From Chrysochromulina tobinii (lineage: Eukaryota > Haptophyta > Prymnesiales > Chrysochromulinaceae), in contig JWZX01002786.1 of assembly GCA_001275005.1 (NCBI GenBank), forward strand, positions 1 to 35,755: a stretch of 35,755 bases of DNA. Direction: 5' to 3'. Each line of letters starts with the position of its first letter. The first letter of the stretch is position 1. The translations under genes were made by a program, and so were the position numbers. Below, one piece after another: positions 1 to 9,552 of the stretch. Under the pieces are notes generated by a model that worked only from the letters and a program-made list of their open reading frames with translations, was not told the origin of the DNA and did not search any database.

Positions 1-1055
1 GACGGCGACGGCGACGGCGGCGGCGACGGCGGTGGCGGCGGCGACGACGGATACGAGCACACTCGCCAGCCGAAGCCAGTGACGCTGCCGTCTGAAGACC
101 ATTGGATCGAGCTCAAGACGAAATTGGAAGTCCCACCTGATCCTGAGAAGGCTGTCACCGTCCCTGACGGGTAGCTAGGTATGGAAAGACGGTCGCAACA
201 AGCCTCCGTACTAAAGGAGGTCGCTTTCAGTGGATCTCCGATGGCGAGTGCAGTTGGCGTGATGGTGCACGCCTGGTTGTCTTGATAACTCGACGGAAAG
301 TTGGGCGAGCGAATGCAGTTCGGGGAGCTAGGATCGACGGTGCAAGGGCCGGAGGAGACGGTAAAGTAGGTCTGTGCGTCGGTGGACCGCGGGACCAAGA
401 GCGCGAGCAAGGCCAATTTGAACCACTTGTTACGGTAGGATCGATTGTGCCTCGCCCAAATCGCAAAGCGCTTGCCCCGGCCGGATCGTTCCTGCTCCGA
501 GCAAACTGCAAAGACGGGCAACCCGAGCCCGAGCAGCACGAGTGCGCCGTCGAAGCACGCCACCCACAGCAAATGCACACCGTCCAAGTCCACCGCTTGC
601 TCGACGGGGACGCCCGTAGTGTCCTCGTTCGCGTTCCTCTGAGCGCGCGGGAGCAAGCACCTTACGTCAGCGTCCCAGAGCTTGCCCTCGATGAAGAGCT
701 CCTCGAGTGCGATCTCAAAGACCTTGCGCAGCCCGTCGTCGGCCATCATCGAGTTACGACCGGCGCGAGTGCATGCAGGACCGCGGCAGATGGCGCACGA
801 GTCGATGGTGGAGCTGCCAGCCGGGTTGCGGTAGAGGTCGGTGCATGGATTCGAGCACATGTTTGGCGGTGGGTTGGGTGCCTGATGCACTGCTGGTGAC
901 CGTGGAGGCGGCGATGGCATGGAATCGTGCGGGCCACAACTGACGCAGTCGGTGACGTAGGCACGCGTTGCGAACTCCGAGCCAGGGCCGCGCCCGCCGT
1001 CGTCGCTGCACACGGCGTGCGGAAAATGGATTCCACGAGGCGACCGTCCACCAGC
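1..1055 (-). CDS. CUB-domain / Cys-rich secreted or membrane protein (both ends missing)
   Basis: One minus-strand frame is open from a possible 3' splice site (TTTGGTAG, ending at 1056) to the left edge. In order it shows a cysteine cluster with CSDDGGRGPGSEF and TDCVSCGP, a Pro-rich spacer (SPPPRSP), a second cluster (CSNPC, CAICRGPAC), hydrophobic stretches near positions 490-565 and 370-405, a CUB domain at about 345-52 (NCIRSPNFPSSYQDNQACTI, then CCDRLSI and a GFGWRVC end), and a Pro/Ser tail that leaves the window. CUB domains act in extracellular binding, so a surface or secreted role is inferred. The plus-strand reading of 1-174 is only the antisense of this domain. No start is in view: an upstream exon is likely, but an in-frame ATG ATG at 749 could be a start. 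Overlapping plus-strand frames (282-899) lack recognisable content. Confidence 0.75.
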
Positions 1056-1660
1056 CTACCAAATCAGGGAGAAGTTAGCCAGATTCAACCTCGATAGCCA
1101 CGCCCTGCGTGATTGTGTGGCCGGCGGCGCAGGAAGCTTGAAGTGGATTTTCCGTGCTGGGTTTGTCATTTGGTCTCGAAACAAGCGTGCACTAGGTGAG
1201 ACTGCTCCCATGACCCATGTCCATTGCCCATGACCCCATCAAGGACCCCATGACCACATGCATGTCTTGCCTTGGGCTTATAATTAGCTAGAGGCTCCAG
1301 GCCCTGCCTAGCCAGACTTGTGAAGAAGCCCTGCCAGAAGCGGTCAAGGGTGCTCTGCACAGTTGGAGGAGCTTAGAATATTTAGAAGAGAAATGAAATG
1401 GGGACGTTTGGTACAAGATGTTTAACCAAAGCGGGATATTAATGTACGCGGCTGGCGGCGCTGGCCGTCGCTCGCGTCTCCATTGGGAACGGGAGTATTC
1501 CTCGTGCATTTGGGCGTCATTGGAAGTCTCAAGTCGCGGTTTCACGACGTACTCGAGATTCACGAAATCGCGTCGCGGCGTCCAAGACTTTCCGGATCGA
1601 GACGAAGGCCGCAGAAAGCGCCCGCGGGTGTCCAGCTTGTTCGTGTGCGTTGGCGGGGCG
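1056..1660. other. Intergenic region between divergent genes
   Basis: This stretch lies between the CUB-type gene (-) and the PH-SNARE gene (+). It may hold upstream exons of the CUB gene (an intron would begin at the TAG at 1056) and the 5' leader of the SNARE gene. No exon in it can be supported. The SNARE frame stays open upstream to 1418 but that extension reads as non-domain sequence. Confidence 0.4.
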
Positions 1661-3050
1661 ATGGCAGAGCTGCACAGCGGCTATCTCGAAAAGTCGAGCG
1701 TGAACAAGTCCTCGGGCAAGTCGAGTGGCGAAAAGTACGATCGGCGCTTCTTCAAGCTCACCGATGGCATGCTCTCGTGGTACAATTCGAAGTCAGACAA
1801 GGAGCCGGCTGGCTTCCTTGACATCAACGGCGGCTCGGTGGAGCTGGATGGCGTCGTGATGGCGCTGATCACGGATGAGCGCACTATCGTGCTCCGAGCG
1901 AGCACCGCCCACGAGCTCGCCGAGTGGGTCCGCAAGCTCGCGATGGCAGGGTGCGAGGGCGGCGCAGCTGCCAGTATAGGTGACGGCAGCAGCAGCAACC
2001 CGTTTGCGGACGGCGCCTGGGGCGCGAGCGCCGCCGCCCCAAGCGCCGCGCCCTATGGGACGGGCAAGCACGCGCACTCGAAGTACATCAAAGAGCAGCT
2101 TCGAAAGGGCGAGCACAAGAACGATTCCGAGCTGAAGGCGATCGAGAAGCAGGTAGTTAGCACAGAGGATGCCGTCGACGCCGCGCAGATACGCATCTTG
2201 CGCACTGCGGTGCAGACACGCGATGTAGGCGCGAAGACGCTGCAGCAGCTCGAAGAGCAGGGCGTGCAGATGAAGGTGAGGTCGTATCGGGCCTGTGCTG
2301 ATTGCATGCTGATTTTGTCTGCTGATTGCGCCTGATTGCGCCTGATTGCGCCTGAGTGGAGCGGCGGCCGTTTTGCTTCTACGTCGCGTGTGCGCAGCGC
2401 ATCCAAGCGGAGCAAGCGAACCTCGGGACCAACTTGCACAATGCGGACAAGGTCATCTCGAGGATGAGGGGGCCGTTAAGGTAACTTGCATGCTGATTGC
2501 ATGCTGATGATGAGGAGGGGCCCGTTAAGGTACCTTGCATGGCTGTGGCTGGCTCGTCTGATGGCCACTGATGGGCTGCCTGATTGTCTCCCTCATCAGG
2601 TACCTTGCATGCTGTGGCTGGTTCGTCACCTATGCGGACGCTCCCAAGGAGGAGTCGGCGCCCGCGCCGGCGCGCCCCGCGCCGCCCAAGCCTAGCGACG
2701 GCGGCGCACGCGGCAGCAGCAGCCCCGAGGTGCGCCGATGCTCGAGCAGCGACGACCCGATGGACGCGATCTCGTCGTTGATGACAGAGATGCACATGCA
2801 GGCCCTCGCGATGAACACGGAGCTCAAGCACCAGGCGCCCGTACTGGACACGATGGTGGAGACCGCGATGAATCAGCAAGCCAAGGTGGGCCAGACGACG
2901 AAGAAGACTGCGAAGATTGGGGGCAAGAAGGCCAAGAGGGAGATGAACTCAGTCGAGGCCATAGCGAGTCGCGTCGGTGGGGGCAAGCCCCCGATACAGG
3001 CGATCGCAGCGCGTGTAGCCATCGCACAGAGGGCCCGAGGACCCTCATGA
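1661..3050 (+). CDS. PH-domain SNAP-25-like Qbc-SNARE, 3 exons (1661-2275, 2398-2480, 2600-3050)
   Basis: The spliced product is 382 residues. Residues 1-95 form a pleckstrin-homology domain (GYLEKSS, then KYDRRFFKLTDGMLSWYNS, ending AEWVRKLAMAG). Residues about 150-232 form a Qb SNARE helix whose centre, EEQGVQMKRIQAEQ, matches the SNAP-25 zero layer (Q203). After a Pro/Ser linker, a Qc-like helix follows (DPMDAISSLMTEM, then ELKHQAPVLDTMVETA). SNAP-25-type proteins supply two helices to the membrane-fusion SNARE bundle; here the PH domain may take the place of palmitoylation in binding membrane phosphoinositides (inference). The ATG at 1661 is chosen because the PH domain starts there. Exon joins are AAG/CGC and AG/G TAC, and reading is continuous across both. 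The second intron carries copies of both flanking exon ends. Confidence 0.85.
2481..2599 (+). repeat. Intron of the SNARE gene built from copies of its own exon junction
   Basis: The end of exon 2 (GGGGCCGTTAAG, to 2480) recurs inside the intron as GGGCCCGTTAAG (to 2529). The start of exon 3 (from 2600, GTACCTTGCATGCTG) recurs as a near copy at 2530-2558, and a shortened copy, GTAACTTGCATGCTG, forms the 5' splice site at 2481. Copy spacings are 49 and 70 bp, which add up to the 119-bp intron. The linker carries GCATGCTGAT words. Confidence 0.85.
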
Positions 3051-3357
3051 ATACATCATGTGCATCCACCAGGTTCACGTGAGAGCGTCAGTCTCGGCTG
3101 TTTTAGAGCGGTGCACTCCCTGCACACGACGCGGGGCGTGGGGCAGGAGGGGAGAGCGCGTACGACGTAGTTTGCGTAGTTAAGAGGAAAATACCCGTGG
3201 TCACCACGGTCGCGGCTCGGACGTGTCACGAACTACCGTACCACGACGTAACGAAAAGTTTGAAAAACAGATAAACCGCCTCGCGCGACCTCCAGCTCCA
3301 CGGCCGCGGCGCGGCGAGGAGTAAAGGATTTTTTATATCCGAGAATAAGTGTGTGGT
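3051..3357. other. Convergent 3' intergenic region
   Basis: The SNARE gene (+) and the nuclease gene (-) end here tail to tail. The middle and right end are less GC-rich and include an A/T tract near 3325-3350. It probably holds both 3' ends; no gene is seen. Confidence 0.5.
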
Positions 3358-5359
3358 TCAGCGCTCGCGAAACCACATGCTCGTGGCCACCTTCTCGTCG
3401 CCGATGCGCATGTCGCCGGGCAGCACCTGCCCGCCATTCGCGGGCGCCGTGACGGGCGCCTTCCACACACCGCGCTCGCTGTCATCGCGCGTGCCGCCCG
3501 CCGGCTCATTCGCGGGCGCCGTGACGGGCGCCTTCCACACACCGCCCGCCGTGCCCACCCGCGAGGCGGCTACAAGCGCCGCCGCCCCGCGCCCACCGCC
3601 GCCGCTGCTGCTCTCGTCGTCGTCGTTGCCGCCGCCGCCGCCGTCCTGGGCGCCGCCCTTGGCGCCGTCCTGGGCAACGCCTCCCTCCTTCCCCTCCGTG
3701 CGCAGGCCCACCATGGTCGATTCGTACTTCTCACCTAATTAGGGAGAGGGGCGCCGTGGTGAGCAGTTGCATGCAAGGCCCACCACGGTCGATTCGAACT
3801 TCTCACCTGGCCAGAAGATTTGGTGATGAGGGAGGCAATCAGCATGCAATCGGCAACTTCTCACCTGGCCAGAAGATTTGGTGATGAGGGAGGCAATCAG
3901 CATGCAATCGGCAACTTCTCACCTGGCCAGAAGATTTGGTGATGAGGGAGGCAATCAGCATGCAATCGGCAACTTCTCACCTGGCCAGAAGATTTGGTGG
4001 CACTTGCCACAGCGATAGAAGACGCTCTGCTGCCGAAGGACGGCCGCGGGCACTTGGCCAGCCTCGACCTGATCGGGTCGTGATGAGAGGCACACTCAGA
4101 GGCACTCAGGGGCACTCAGAGGCACTCAGAGGCACTCAGAGGCAATTAACGACACTAGACCTGATCGGGTCGTGATGAGAGGCACACTCCGAGGCAATCA
4201 GAGGCACTCAGAGGCAATCAGAGGCACTCAGAGGCAATTAACGACACTCGACCTGATCGGGCCGGAGCGTGCACCACTCGTCGCCGTTGCAGATGCCGCA
4301 GCGGGAGCCGCCGGCGTCGACCGCCTCCTGCAACCCAAGCACGGCGAGCAATTCCGCAAACTGCGCGCCCGGCTCAGTGGCGAGTAACCGGTAGACCGCT
4401 CCGGGGAAGGAGGTGGCGGCGCGCTTCGCGACAGTGACGAGCAGCCGGCCGTCGATGGCGGCGCACCGCATGTGTCCTTCAACGGCTTTCGGATCGATGC
4501 CGACTCGAAGCAGCCCGACGAGCCGTCGCGCTCCTCGTATGTCGCCGGGATCGAGCGCCTCGCCGCCCCCAGCAGGCGGTGAGAGCATCATACCCGGCTG
4601 CTGGCTGCGCAGCACTTCGCCCGCGACGGCCGTGTCCACCCCAATCATCCGCAGCTTGCGTGCGAGGACGGATAGAGACGAGTCCACAAGCAGGTGCACG
4701 TGCTCGGGTGGGGAGGCGAGCGCGCGACCGGCGCGAACGACGCCACCGTCGCTGCTGCTGAGGCTGCTCGAGCTGTCGTCCTCGCCCTTGCCTTTGCTCG
4801 AGGTGTCATCCTCGCCCTTGCCCTTGCTCGAGGTGTCGTCCTTGCCCTTGCCCTTGCGGCCATCGCTCTCCGCAGCCTCTGCGCGGGCTGACGCGCTGCC
4901 GAACGAGGGCCGCGCCCCGCCGCCGCCGCCCTCGCCCGCTGCGCCCTCGCCCTCGCCCTCGCCCTCAGCGGCGCGGGAGAGGAAGGCATCGAGGGCATCA
5001 TCGAGGCTCGGGTGCCATACAGCTGGGTCTGGCAAGACCGCAAACGGTGGCAGGGGCGTGGTGCGCATGTCGTACGTGCCGTCGAGAACCAACAACGGCT
5101 CCGCTTCGGCTGCCGTGCCTGCCGCCTCCGCTGCCGCCTCCGCTGCCAGACCCCCTGCCGCCTCCGCGCGCGCGCCGTCCCGAGCACCGTCGAGAGCGCC
5201 GTCCCGAGCACCGTCGAGCGCGCCGTCCCGAGCGCCTTCGAGCGCGCGCGTGGCGGCGCGGGCGAGGGCAGGGAGCGTGTCGCGCGCTCGTCCTCCAATC
5301 CATAACCGATGGGAAGGATCGCATGCAGATCCCCACAGAGGCCGTCCGCCCGCACGCTT

Positions 5360-5394
<35 letters not shown>

Positions 5395-6982
5395 TCTCGC
5401 CGCCGCTCCCACCGCGTAGCAGCTGCGGGTGGCACAACACACGCACGCCCGCCCGCAGCGGCAGCGGCGACACCAGCCCCGGCACGGCCCCGAAGAGCTC
5501 ATGGCACTCCTCGGTGGTAGCGAGCCGCACGCGCTTCCGAGGCACCCCAAGCACGAGCGCGAGCCAACGGCTATCGACGCGCTCGCCTGCTGGGTAGAGC
5601 ACGAGGAGAGGGCCGGCGGGGCCAGCTGTGAAGCAAAGGGCGTTGATCTCGACGGCTGCCTTGACGGATGTACCCCACAGCGTCACCTGATCCCACAGCG
5701 CCACCTCTGCCACGTCGACGCCGAAGGCTCGCGTGACACTCGAGACGACTGCACGTGTCCGTGCGAGCCCTTCCAAACACAGCGCGTCGCCCTCGGTCCG
5801 CGCTTCCAAATAAGGTAGCGTCCGTGCTTCCAAATTAGGGAGCGTCCGTGCTTCCAAATTAGGGAGCGCCCGTGCTTCCAAACGCAGCGCGTCGCCCTCG
5901 GTAGCTGCCGTTTGGCGGAGTGCCGGCGCTGCCTGCGCGTACTCTTCCTCCTCCTTGCCCTCGAACGCTGACGCCACCACCGCCTCCCCCGTCGCCTTCG
6001 CCTCTTCCGCCGCCGTCGCCGTCGCCGCCGCCGCCGCCGGCCCAGTCGAGAGCGTGCTTAGGACGGCGCGCATGCAGCATTCCGGTCGTTCCACATCCGC
6101 CGCTGCGAGCGCCGTGTCAAGCACGAGCAGGCACGCCGCGTCCGCGGCCGCGTACGCGAGCTGCGTCGTCGTGAGCGGTCGCCGCTGCCAATCCGAGCAT
6201 TGGGACGTCTTATCGAGCGACCAGCCAGTCCATTTGAGCACTTGAGAGGCAAGGCTTCCAGAGGCGAGGCTCGCGCACTTCGATGGCATGGCCGCCGCGG
6301 CTGCTGAGGCGTTGCATGCCTCCCGAAGGTCCACTGCACGACGCACCAACAGCGGCGCCGGCGTCTCGGTCGGCGCCGCCTCTGTCGCCGTGGTCGCCGT
6401 GGTCGTCGCCGCCGACGCCGCCGCCGCCGGGGCGCCGCTGTCGAAGAGCATCTGGAGGCGGTCCACGTCGGTCTGGAGGCCGAAGCCGAGGATCCGTGTG
6501 CGATCACTGGCGAGGAGCGCGCGCAGGCCCTCGAGCGCGTGCGACGTCGCCACCACATCTCGCTGCTCGAGGTCGATCAGCCAGACCCAAGGCTCGGAGG
6601 CCGTCGCCGGAGGAGCAGCGGCGGCCAGCTGCACGAGCGATGGACGATGCTTGGGCGAGGACGGCGCATCGGGCCGCCACTCCACGTCGATGGCGACCGT
6701 CGACTGCAAGCCCACCGTGCGACGAACGAACTCGGCGAACTCGATCGCGGAGGCCGCGTCCGCCACGAGCCTCACCGCCGTGGCTGGGACTGAGAACTGT
6801 GACGACAGCGGCCGCTTGCACTCGAGGGTCGCCGCTCCGAGGCCGAGCGTCGAGGCCAAGCGCGCCGCGGCGCGGGCAGCCTGCTGGTCGAGCAGGTGCT
6901 GCACCAGCGAAGACGTCGGTGACGAGGCGACGGCGGCCGTGAGCAGGGCCGATTCCCATGCAGGCAGCGAGCCGGCCCTCAT
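3358..6982 (-). CDS. Mut7-C RNase protein with DEDDy 3'-5' exonuclease and YbaK-like domains (EXD3/mut-7 type), 3 exons
   Basis: Exons are 6982-4253, 4068-3981 and 3734-3358; the product is 1064 residues. Residues about 80-290 are a DEDD exonuclease: AIDVEW gives D99 and E101, GLQTDVDRL the middle Asp, and AYAAAD gives Y277 and D281 (DEDDy). Residues about 400-560 resemble YbaK/ProX trans-editing domains (TSVKAAVEINALCF, GERVDSRWLALVLGVPRKRV). A Gly/Ala/Ser-rich spacer follows. The C-terminus is Mut7-C: LLVDSSLSVLARKLRMIGVD, SRCGICNGDEW, FYRCGKCHQIFWPGEKYE; the last two metal-binding parts are joined only by splicing. Animal EXD3/MUT-7 proteins trim small or structured RNAs. The ATG at 6982 has a good context (CCACCATGA); an in-frame ATG at 7039 lies inside an upstream sequence motif and is less likely. 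Both introns are tandem arrays of exon-flank copies. Confidence 0.85.
3436..3545 (-). repeat. 72-bp in-frame duplication in the nuclease C-terminus
   Basis: About 38 bases encoding GVWKAPVTAPAN occur twice, 72 bp (24 codons) apart (starting 3436 and 3508 on the plus strand). The duplication keeps the frame and lies in a low-complexity tail outside the recognised domains. Confidence 0.85.
3735..3980 (-). repeat. Nuclease intron 2: 58-bp tandem array repeating exon end and 5' splice site
   Basis: The upstream exon end plus donor (CTTCTGGCCAG/GTGAGAAG on the minus strand) occurs four times, with donor positions 3980, 3922, 3864 and 3806, an exact 58-bp period. The first 31 bases of the next exon (3734-3704) are also copied at 3806-3776 with two mismatches, a 72-bp offset. 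The intron is therefore three 58-bp units plus one 72-bp unit. Each unit carries GCATGCTGATTGCC. Confidence 0.92.
4069..4252 (-). repeat. Nuclease intron 1: two 92-bp units carrying the exon junction
   Basis: On the minus strand CCGATCAG/GTC(G/T)AG occurs at 4253/4252 (donor), 4161/4160 and 4069/4068 (acceptor), an exact 92-bp period; the intron is two periods. The linker is reiterated GCCTCTGAGTGCC / CTGATTGCC. The middle junction could act as either donor or acceptor. Confidence 0.92.
5770..5910 (-). repeat. In-frame tandem repeats within the nuclease coding exon
   Basis: The peptide LEART/ALPN is repeated four times (units of about 27 bp, 5803-5880), flanked by a direct repeat encoding EGDAL-LE. 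It lies between the exonuclease and YbaK-like domains and keeps the frame. Confidence 0.75.
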
Positions 6983-7359
6983 GGTGGAAGAGCCCTTCGC
7001 TCGTGTGAACGTTAACACGACACGCGTGAACGTTAACATGACAGACGCGACAACCGTGCTACGGCACTGTGTGAAGGAGGTCCATGGGGTCCTCGAGCTA
7101 GTGCGGAGGGAGACGTTATCCGTATGTACGCCGGTCGCGGACCGGTGTCTTGGTCGAATTCGAACCCGACATTGGCTGTGAACCGAACATGCTGTGAAAT
7201 GGGCTAGAAACCTGTGCGGCAGATTAAGAGAGCGACCGGTGATCTAAGACGTGCGTGCCCACAGACCCGCACGAAGTGATGGGGCACAGGCTGCCAGGCC
7301 AGCTTTCCGCCTGGCTTACAGTACATACGTTTACGTATCGTTCACTCGCGATTCAGTCA
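6983..7359 (-). promoter_or_regulatory. 5' region of the nuclease gene with duplicated GTTAACGTTCAC motif
   Basis: On the minus strand, 7047-7002 reads GTCTGTCATGTTAACG followed by a second GTGTTAACGTTCACACG at 7018-7002, ending 20 bp before the ATG. The same 17-mer occurs upstream of the FYVE-lipase gene at 33457-33473 in the same sense relative to its gene. The rest of the region is the 3' flank of the ADP-ribosyltransferase gene's upstream neighbour; no gene is seen in it. Confidence 0.5.
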
Positions 7360-9552
7360 TCAGATCTTATACCCAGCGCGCTCTATCTGCTTTTTGTTGT
7401 CGGCGTTGCGAGCGAGGCTCCGCAGCGCCCTAGCCGCGTTATCCTTCCCTGCATCCGTCCCCGATTTGACGAGCGCGATGAGGGGCTCGAGGCCGCCCTT
7501 GGTTGCGATGGCGATTTTGTTGCCGGCGTTGGCAGCGAGGTTCTTCAGCGCCCCAGCCGCGTTCTCCTTCCCTGCATCCGTCCCCGATTTGACGAGCGCG
7601 ATGAGGGGCTCGAGGCCGCCCTTGGTTGCGATGGCGATTTGGTTGTCGGCGTTGACAGCGAGGTTCTTCAGCGCCCCAGCCGCCTTCTCCTTCCCTGCAT
7701 CCGTCCCCGACTTGACGAGCGCGATGAGGGGCTCGAGGCCGCCCTTGGTTGCGATGGCGATTTGGTTGTCGGCGTTGACAGCGAGGTTCCACAGCGCCCC
7801 AGCCGCCTTCTCCTTCCCTGCATCCGTCCCCGACTTGACGAGCGCGATGAGGGGCTCGAGGCCGCCCTTGGTTGCGATGGCGATTTGGTTGTCGGCGTTG
7901 ACAGCGAGGTTCGCCAGCGCCCCAGCCGCGTGCTCCTTCCCTGCATCCGTCCCCGACTTGACGAGCGCGATGAGGGGCTCGAGGCCGCCCTTGGTTGCGA
8001 TGGCGATTTGGTTGTCGGCGTTGACAGCGAGGTTCACCAGCGCCCCAGCCGCCCTCTCCTTCCCTGCATCCGTCCCCGATGTGACGAGCGCGATGAGGGG
8101 CTCGAGGCCGCCCTTGGTTGCGATGGCGATTTGGTTGTCGTCGTTGTTAGCGAGGCTCCGCAGCGCCCCAGCCGCGTTCTCCTTCCCTGCATCCGTCCCC
8201 GATTTGACGAGCGCGATGAGGGGCTCGAGGCCGCCCTTGGTTGCGATGGCGATTTGGTTGCCGGCGTTGTTGAAAGCGAGGCTCCACAGCGCCCCAGCCG
8301 CGTGCTCCTTCCCTGCATCCGTCCCCGATTTGACGAGCGCGATGAGGGGCTCGAGGCCGCCCTTGGTTGCGATGGCGATTTTGTTGTCGGCGTTGTCAGC
8401 GAGGATCGCCAGCGCCCCAGCCGCGTTCTCCTTCCCTGCATCCGTCCCCGATGTGACGAGCGCAATGAGGGGCTCGAGGCCGCCCTTGGTTGCAATGGCG
8501 GTTTGGTTGTCGGCGTTGACAGCGAGGCTCCGCAGCGCCCCAGCCGCCCTCTCCTTCCCTGCATCCGTCCCCGACTTGACGAACTTGATGAGCGTCGAGA
8601 TCGATCCCATGTTCACTGCTTCGTCGAGCTCCGCCTTCTCTACCACCGCCTTCTCTGCCGCCGCCTTCTCTGCCGCCGCCTTCTCTGCCGCCGCCTTCTC
8701 TGCCGCCGCTTCGACACTGCGCTGACTGGGTGCGCCAAACATCTGTTGCAGCCAGCCTACCTCCTCCGCCTCCGAAGCAGAAGACGCCAGGTCGAGAATG
8801 CCATCAATGGTCTCCGTCTGCTGGCACTGCACCATGATCAGCCCATGGCCGGCGTCGAAACTGTCCACGATTTCGAAGCACAGGTTGGGCGGATAGAGGA
8901 TTTCGTTTTCGCCAGGGGACACTGAAAAGTCGCGCACGTCTCGCCCAATCTGTTCAGTCATCTTAATGGTCATGAGCGTGCGCGGACCGTCGTCTTGGCC
9001 GACGAAAGTCTGCATCACTCCCTGTGTGGTGGCGGTCGACGTGAAAGCCGACCACGTGAACTCGAAGCCCTTTGTCAGTTCGAGCCCCAGATCGGCCGGG
9101 GTCGTCTTGCATCCACGAAAAACGATGACCTCCGTCGACGGTGGCAGCTCACGAAGCGCGTGGAGCAGCAGCCAAACATAATCACGCCATGGGCGCACGA
9201 CGTGCCGCATCTGATTGCGAAGGGCGAGGTTGAGGACATAGTAGAGCGACGTTTCTCGCGGGAACTCCTCCATCGTATAGAGAACGATCGCGGTGCACTT
9301 GTCGATGGACATGTTTGGATGCTTCGCTTGAGCTCGCTTCGCCTGTCTGCGTGCGATCTTGACCGAGCGGCCCGAAGAGGGATGGAGGTGCGGCAGCGTC
9401 GCGGCAAGGGGCATCAGAGCGTCCTCGAGGGAAGAAAGCGCGAGATTGGCGGGAAAGAGACCCGCGAGCGAAGAACGTGGGGCGCCATCCTCGAGCGCCA
9501 TGTCGAGCAGCCTGCTGCCCAACGACGCATCGTTGGCCGCCATGAGCTCCAT
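7360..9552 (-). CDS. ADP-ribosyltransferase (R-S-E type) with C-terminal armadillo repeats, single exon
   Basis: The 730-residue product has an N-terminal eukaryotic-type arginine ADP-ribosyltransferase domain at about 95-245. The three signatures are EVIVFRG (R146), FTSTA (S172 region) and GENEIL (E215-x-E217), as expected for NAD-dependent mono-ADP-ribosyltransferases of the ART/ARTC fold. A charged linker repeats EKAAA (about 280-305). From about 317 to the end there are ten armadillo-like repeats of 41 residues (GGLEPLIALVKSGTDAGKE core). No signal peptide or membrane segment is seen, so an intracellular role is likely, with the repeat array binding a target (inference). The ATG at 9552 is used; a second lies at 9543. 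No intron is needed. Confidence 0.85.
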   Translation of the reverse strand: MELMAANDASLGSRLLDMALEDGAPRSSLAGLFPANLALSSLEDALMPLAATLPHLHPSSGRSVKIARRQAKRAQAKHPNMSIDKCTAIVLYTMEEFPRETSLYYVLNLALRNQMRHVVRPWRDYVWLLLHALRELPPSTEVIVFRGCKTTPADLGLELTKGFEFTWSAFTSTATTQGVMQTFVGQDDGPRTLMTIKMTEQIGRDVRDFSVSPGENEILYPPNLCFEIVDSFDAGHGLIMVQCQQTETIDGILDLASSASEAEEVGWLQQMFGAPSQRSVEAAAEKAAAEKAAAEKAAAEKAVVEKAELDEAVNMGSISTLIKFVKSGTDAGKERAAGALRSLAVNADNQTAIATKGGLEPLIALVTSGTDAGKENAAGALAILADNADNKIAIATKGGLEPLIALVKSGTDAGKEHAAGALWSLAFNNAGNQIAIATKGGLEPLIALVKSGTDAGKENAAGALRSLANNDDNQIAIATKGGLEPLIALVTSGTDAGKERAAGALVNLAVNADNQIAIATKGGLEPLIALVKSGTDAGKEHAAGALANLAVNADNQIAIATKGGLEPLIALVKSGTDAGKEKAAGALWNLAVNADNQIAIATKGGLEPLIALVKSGTDAGKEKAAGALKNLAVNADNQIAIATKGGLEPLIALVKSGTDAGKENAAGALKNLAANAGNKIAIATKGGLEPLIALVKSGTDAGKDNAARALRSLARNADNKKQIERAGYKI
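7400..8600 (-). repeat. Ten near-identical 123-bp armadillo coding repeats
   Basis: The unit of 123 bp (one copy is 126 bp, with an extra Asn codon) is almost identical at DNA level including third codon positions. Variation is concentrated at a few codons after AAGAL (RS, KN, WN, AN, VN, WS, AI). This indicates recent amplification or gene conversion. Confidence 0.92.

Noticed and set aside
1..174. Plus-strand open frame ending at a TAG, like the C-terminus of a Gly/Asp-rich protein
   Set aside because: The opposite strand encodes a convincing CUB domain with its cysteines over the same bases.
4413..5597. 394-codon plus-strand open frame
   Set aside because: It is antisense to the nuclease exon and is Arg/Pro/Ser-rich shadow sequence of GC-rich codons without a domain.
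6983..7039. Upstream in-frame ATG (7039) as the nuclease start
   Set aside because: It would translate the repeated GTTAACGTTCAC motif as MLTFTRVVLTFTR; the ATG at 6982 has a better context.
7255..8925. Long plus-strand repetitive open frames (556 and 443 codons)
   Set aside because: They are antisense to the armadillo repeat array; the periodicity comes from the real repeats on the minus strand.
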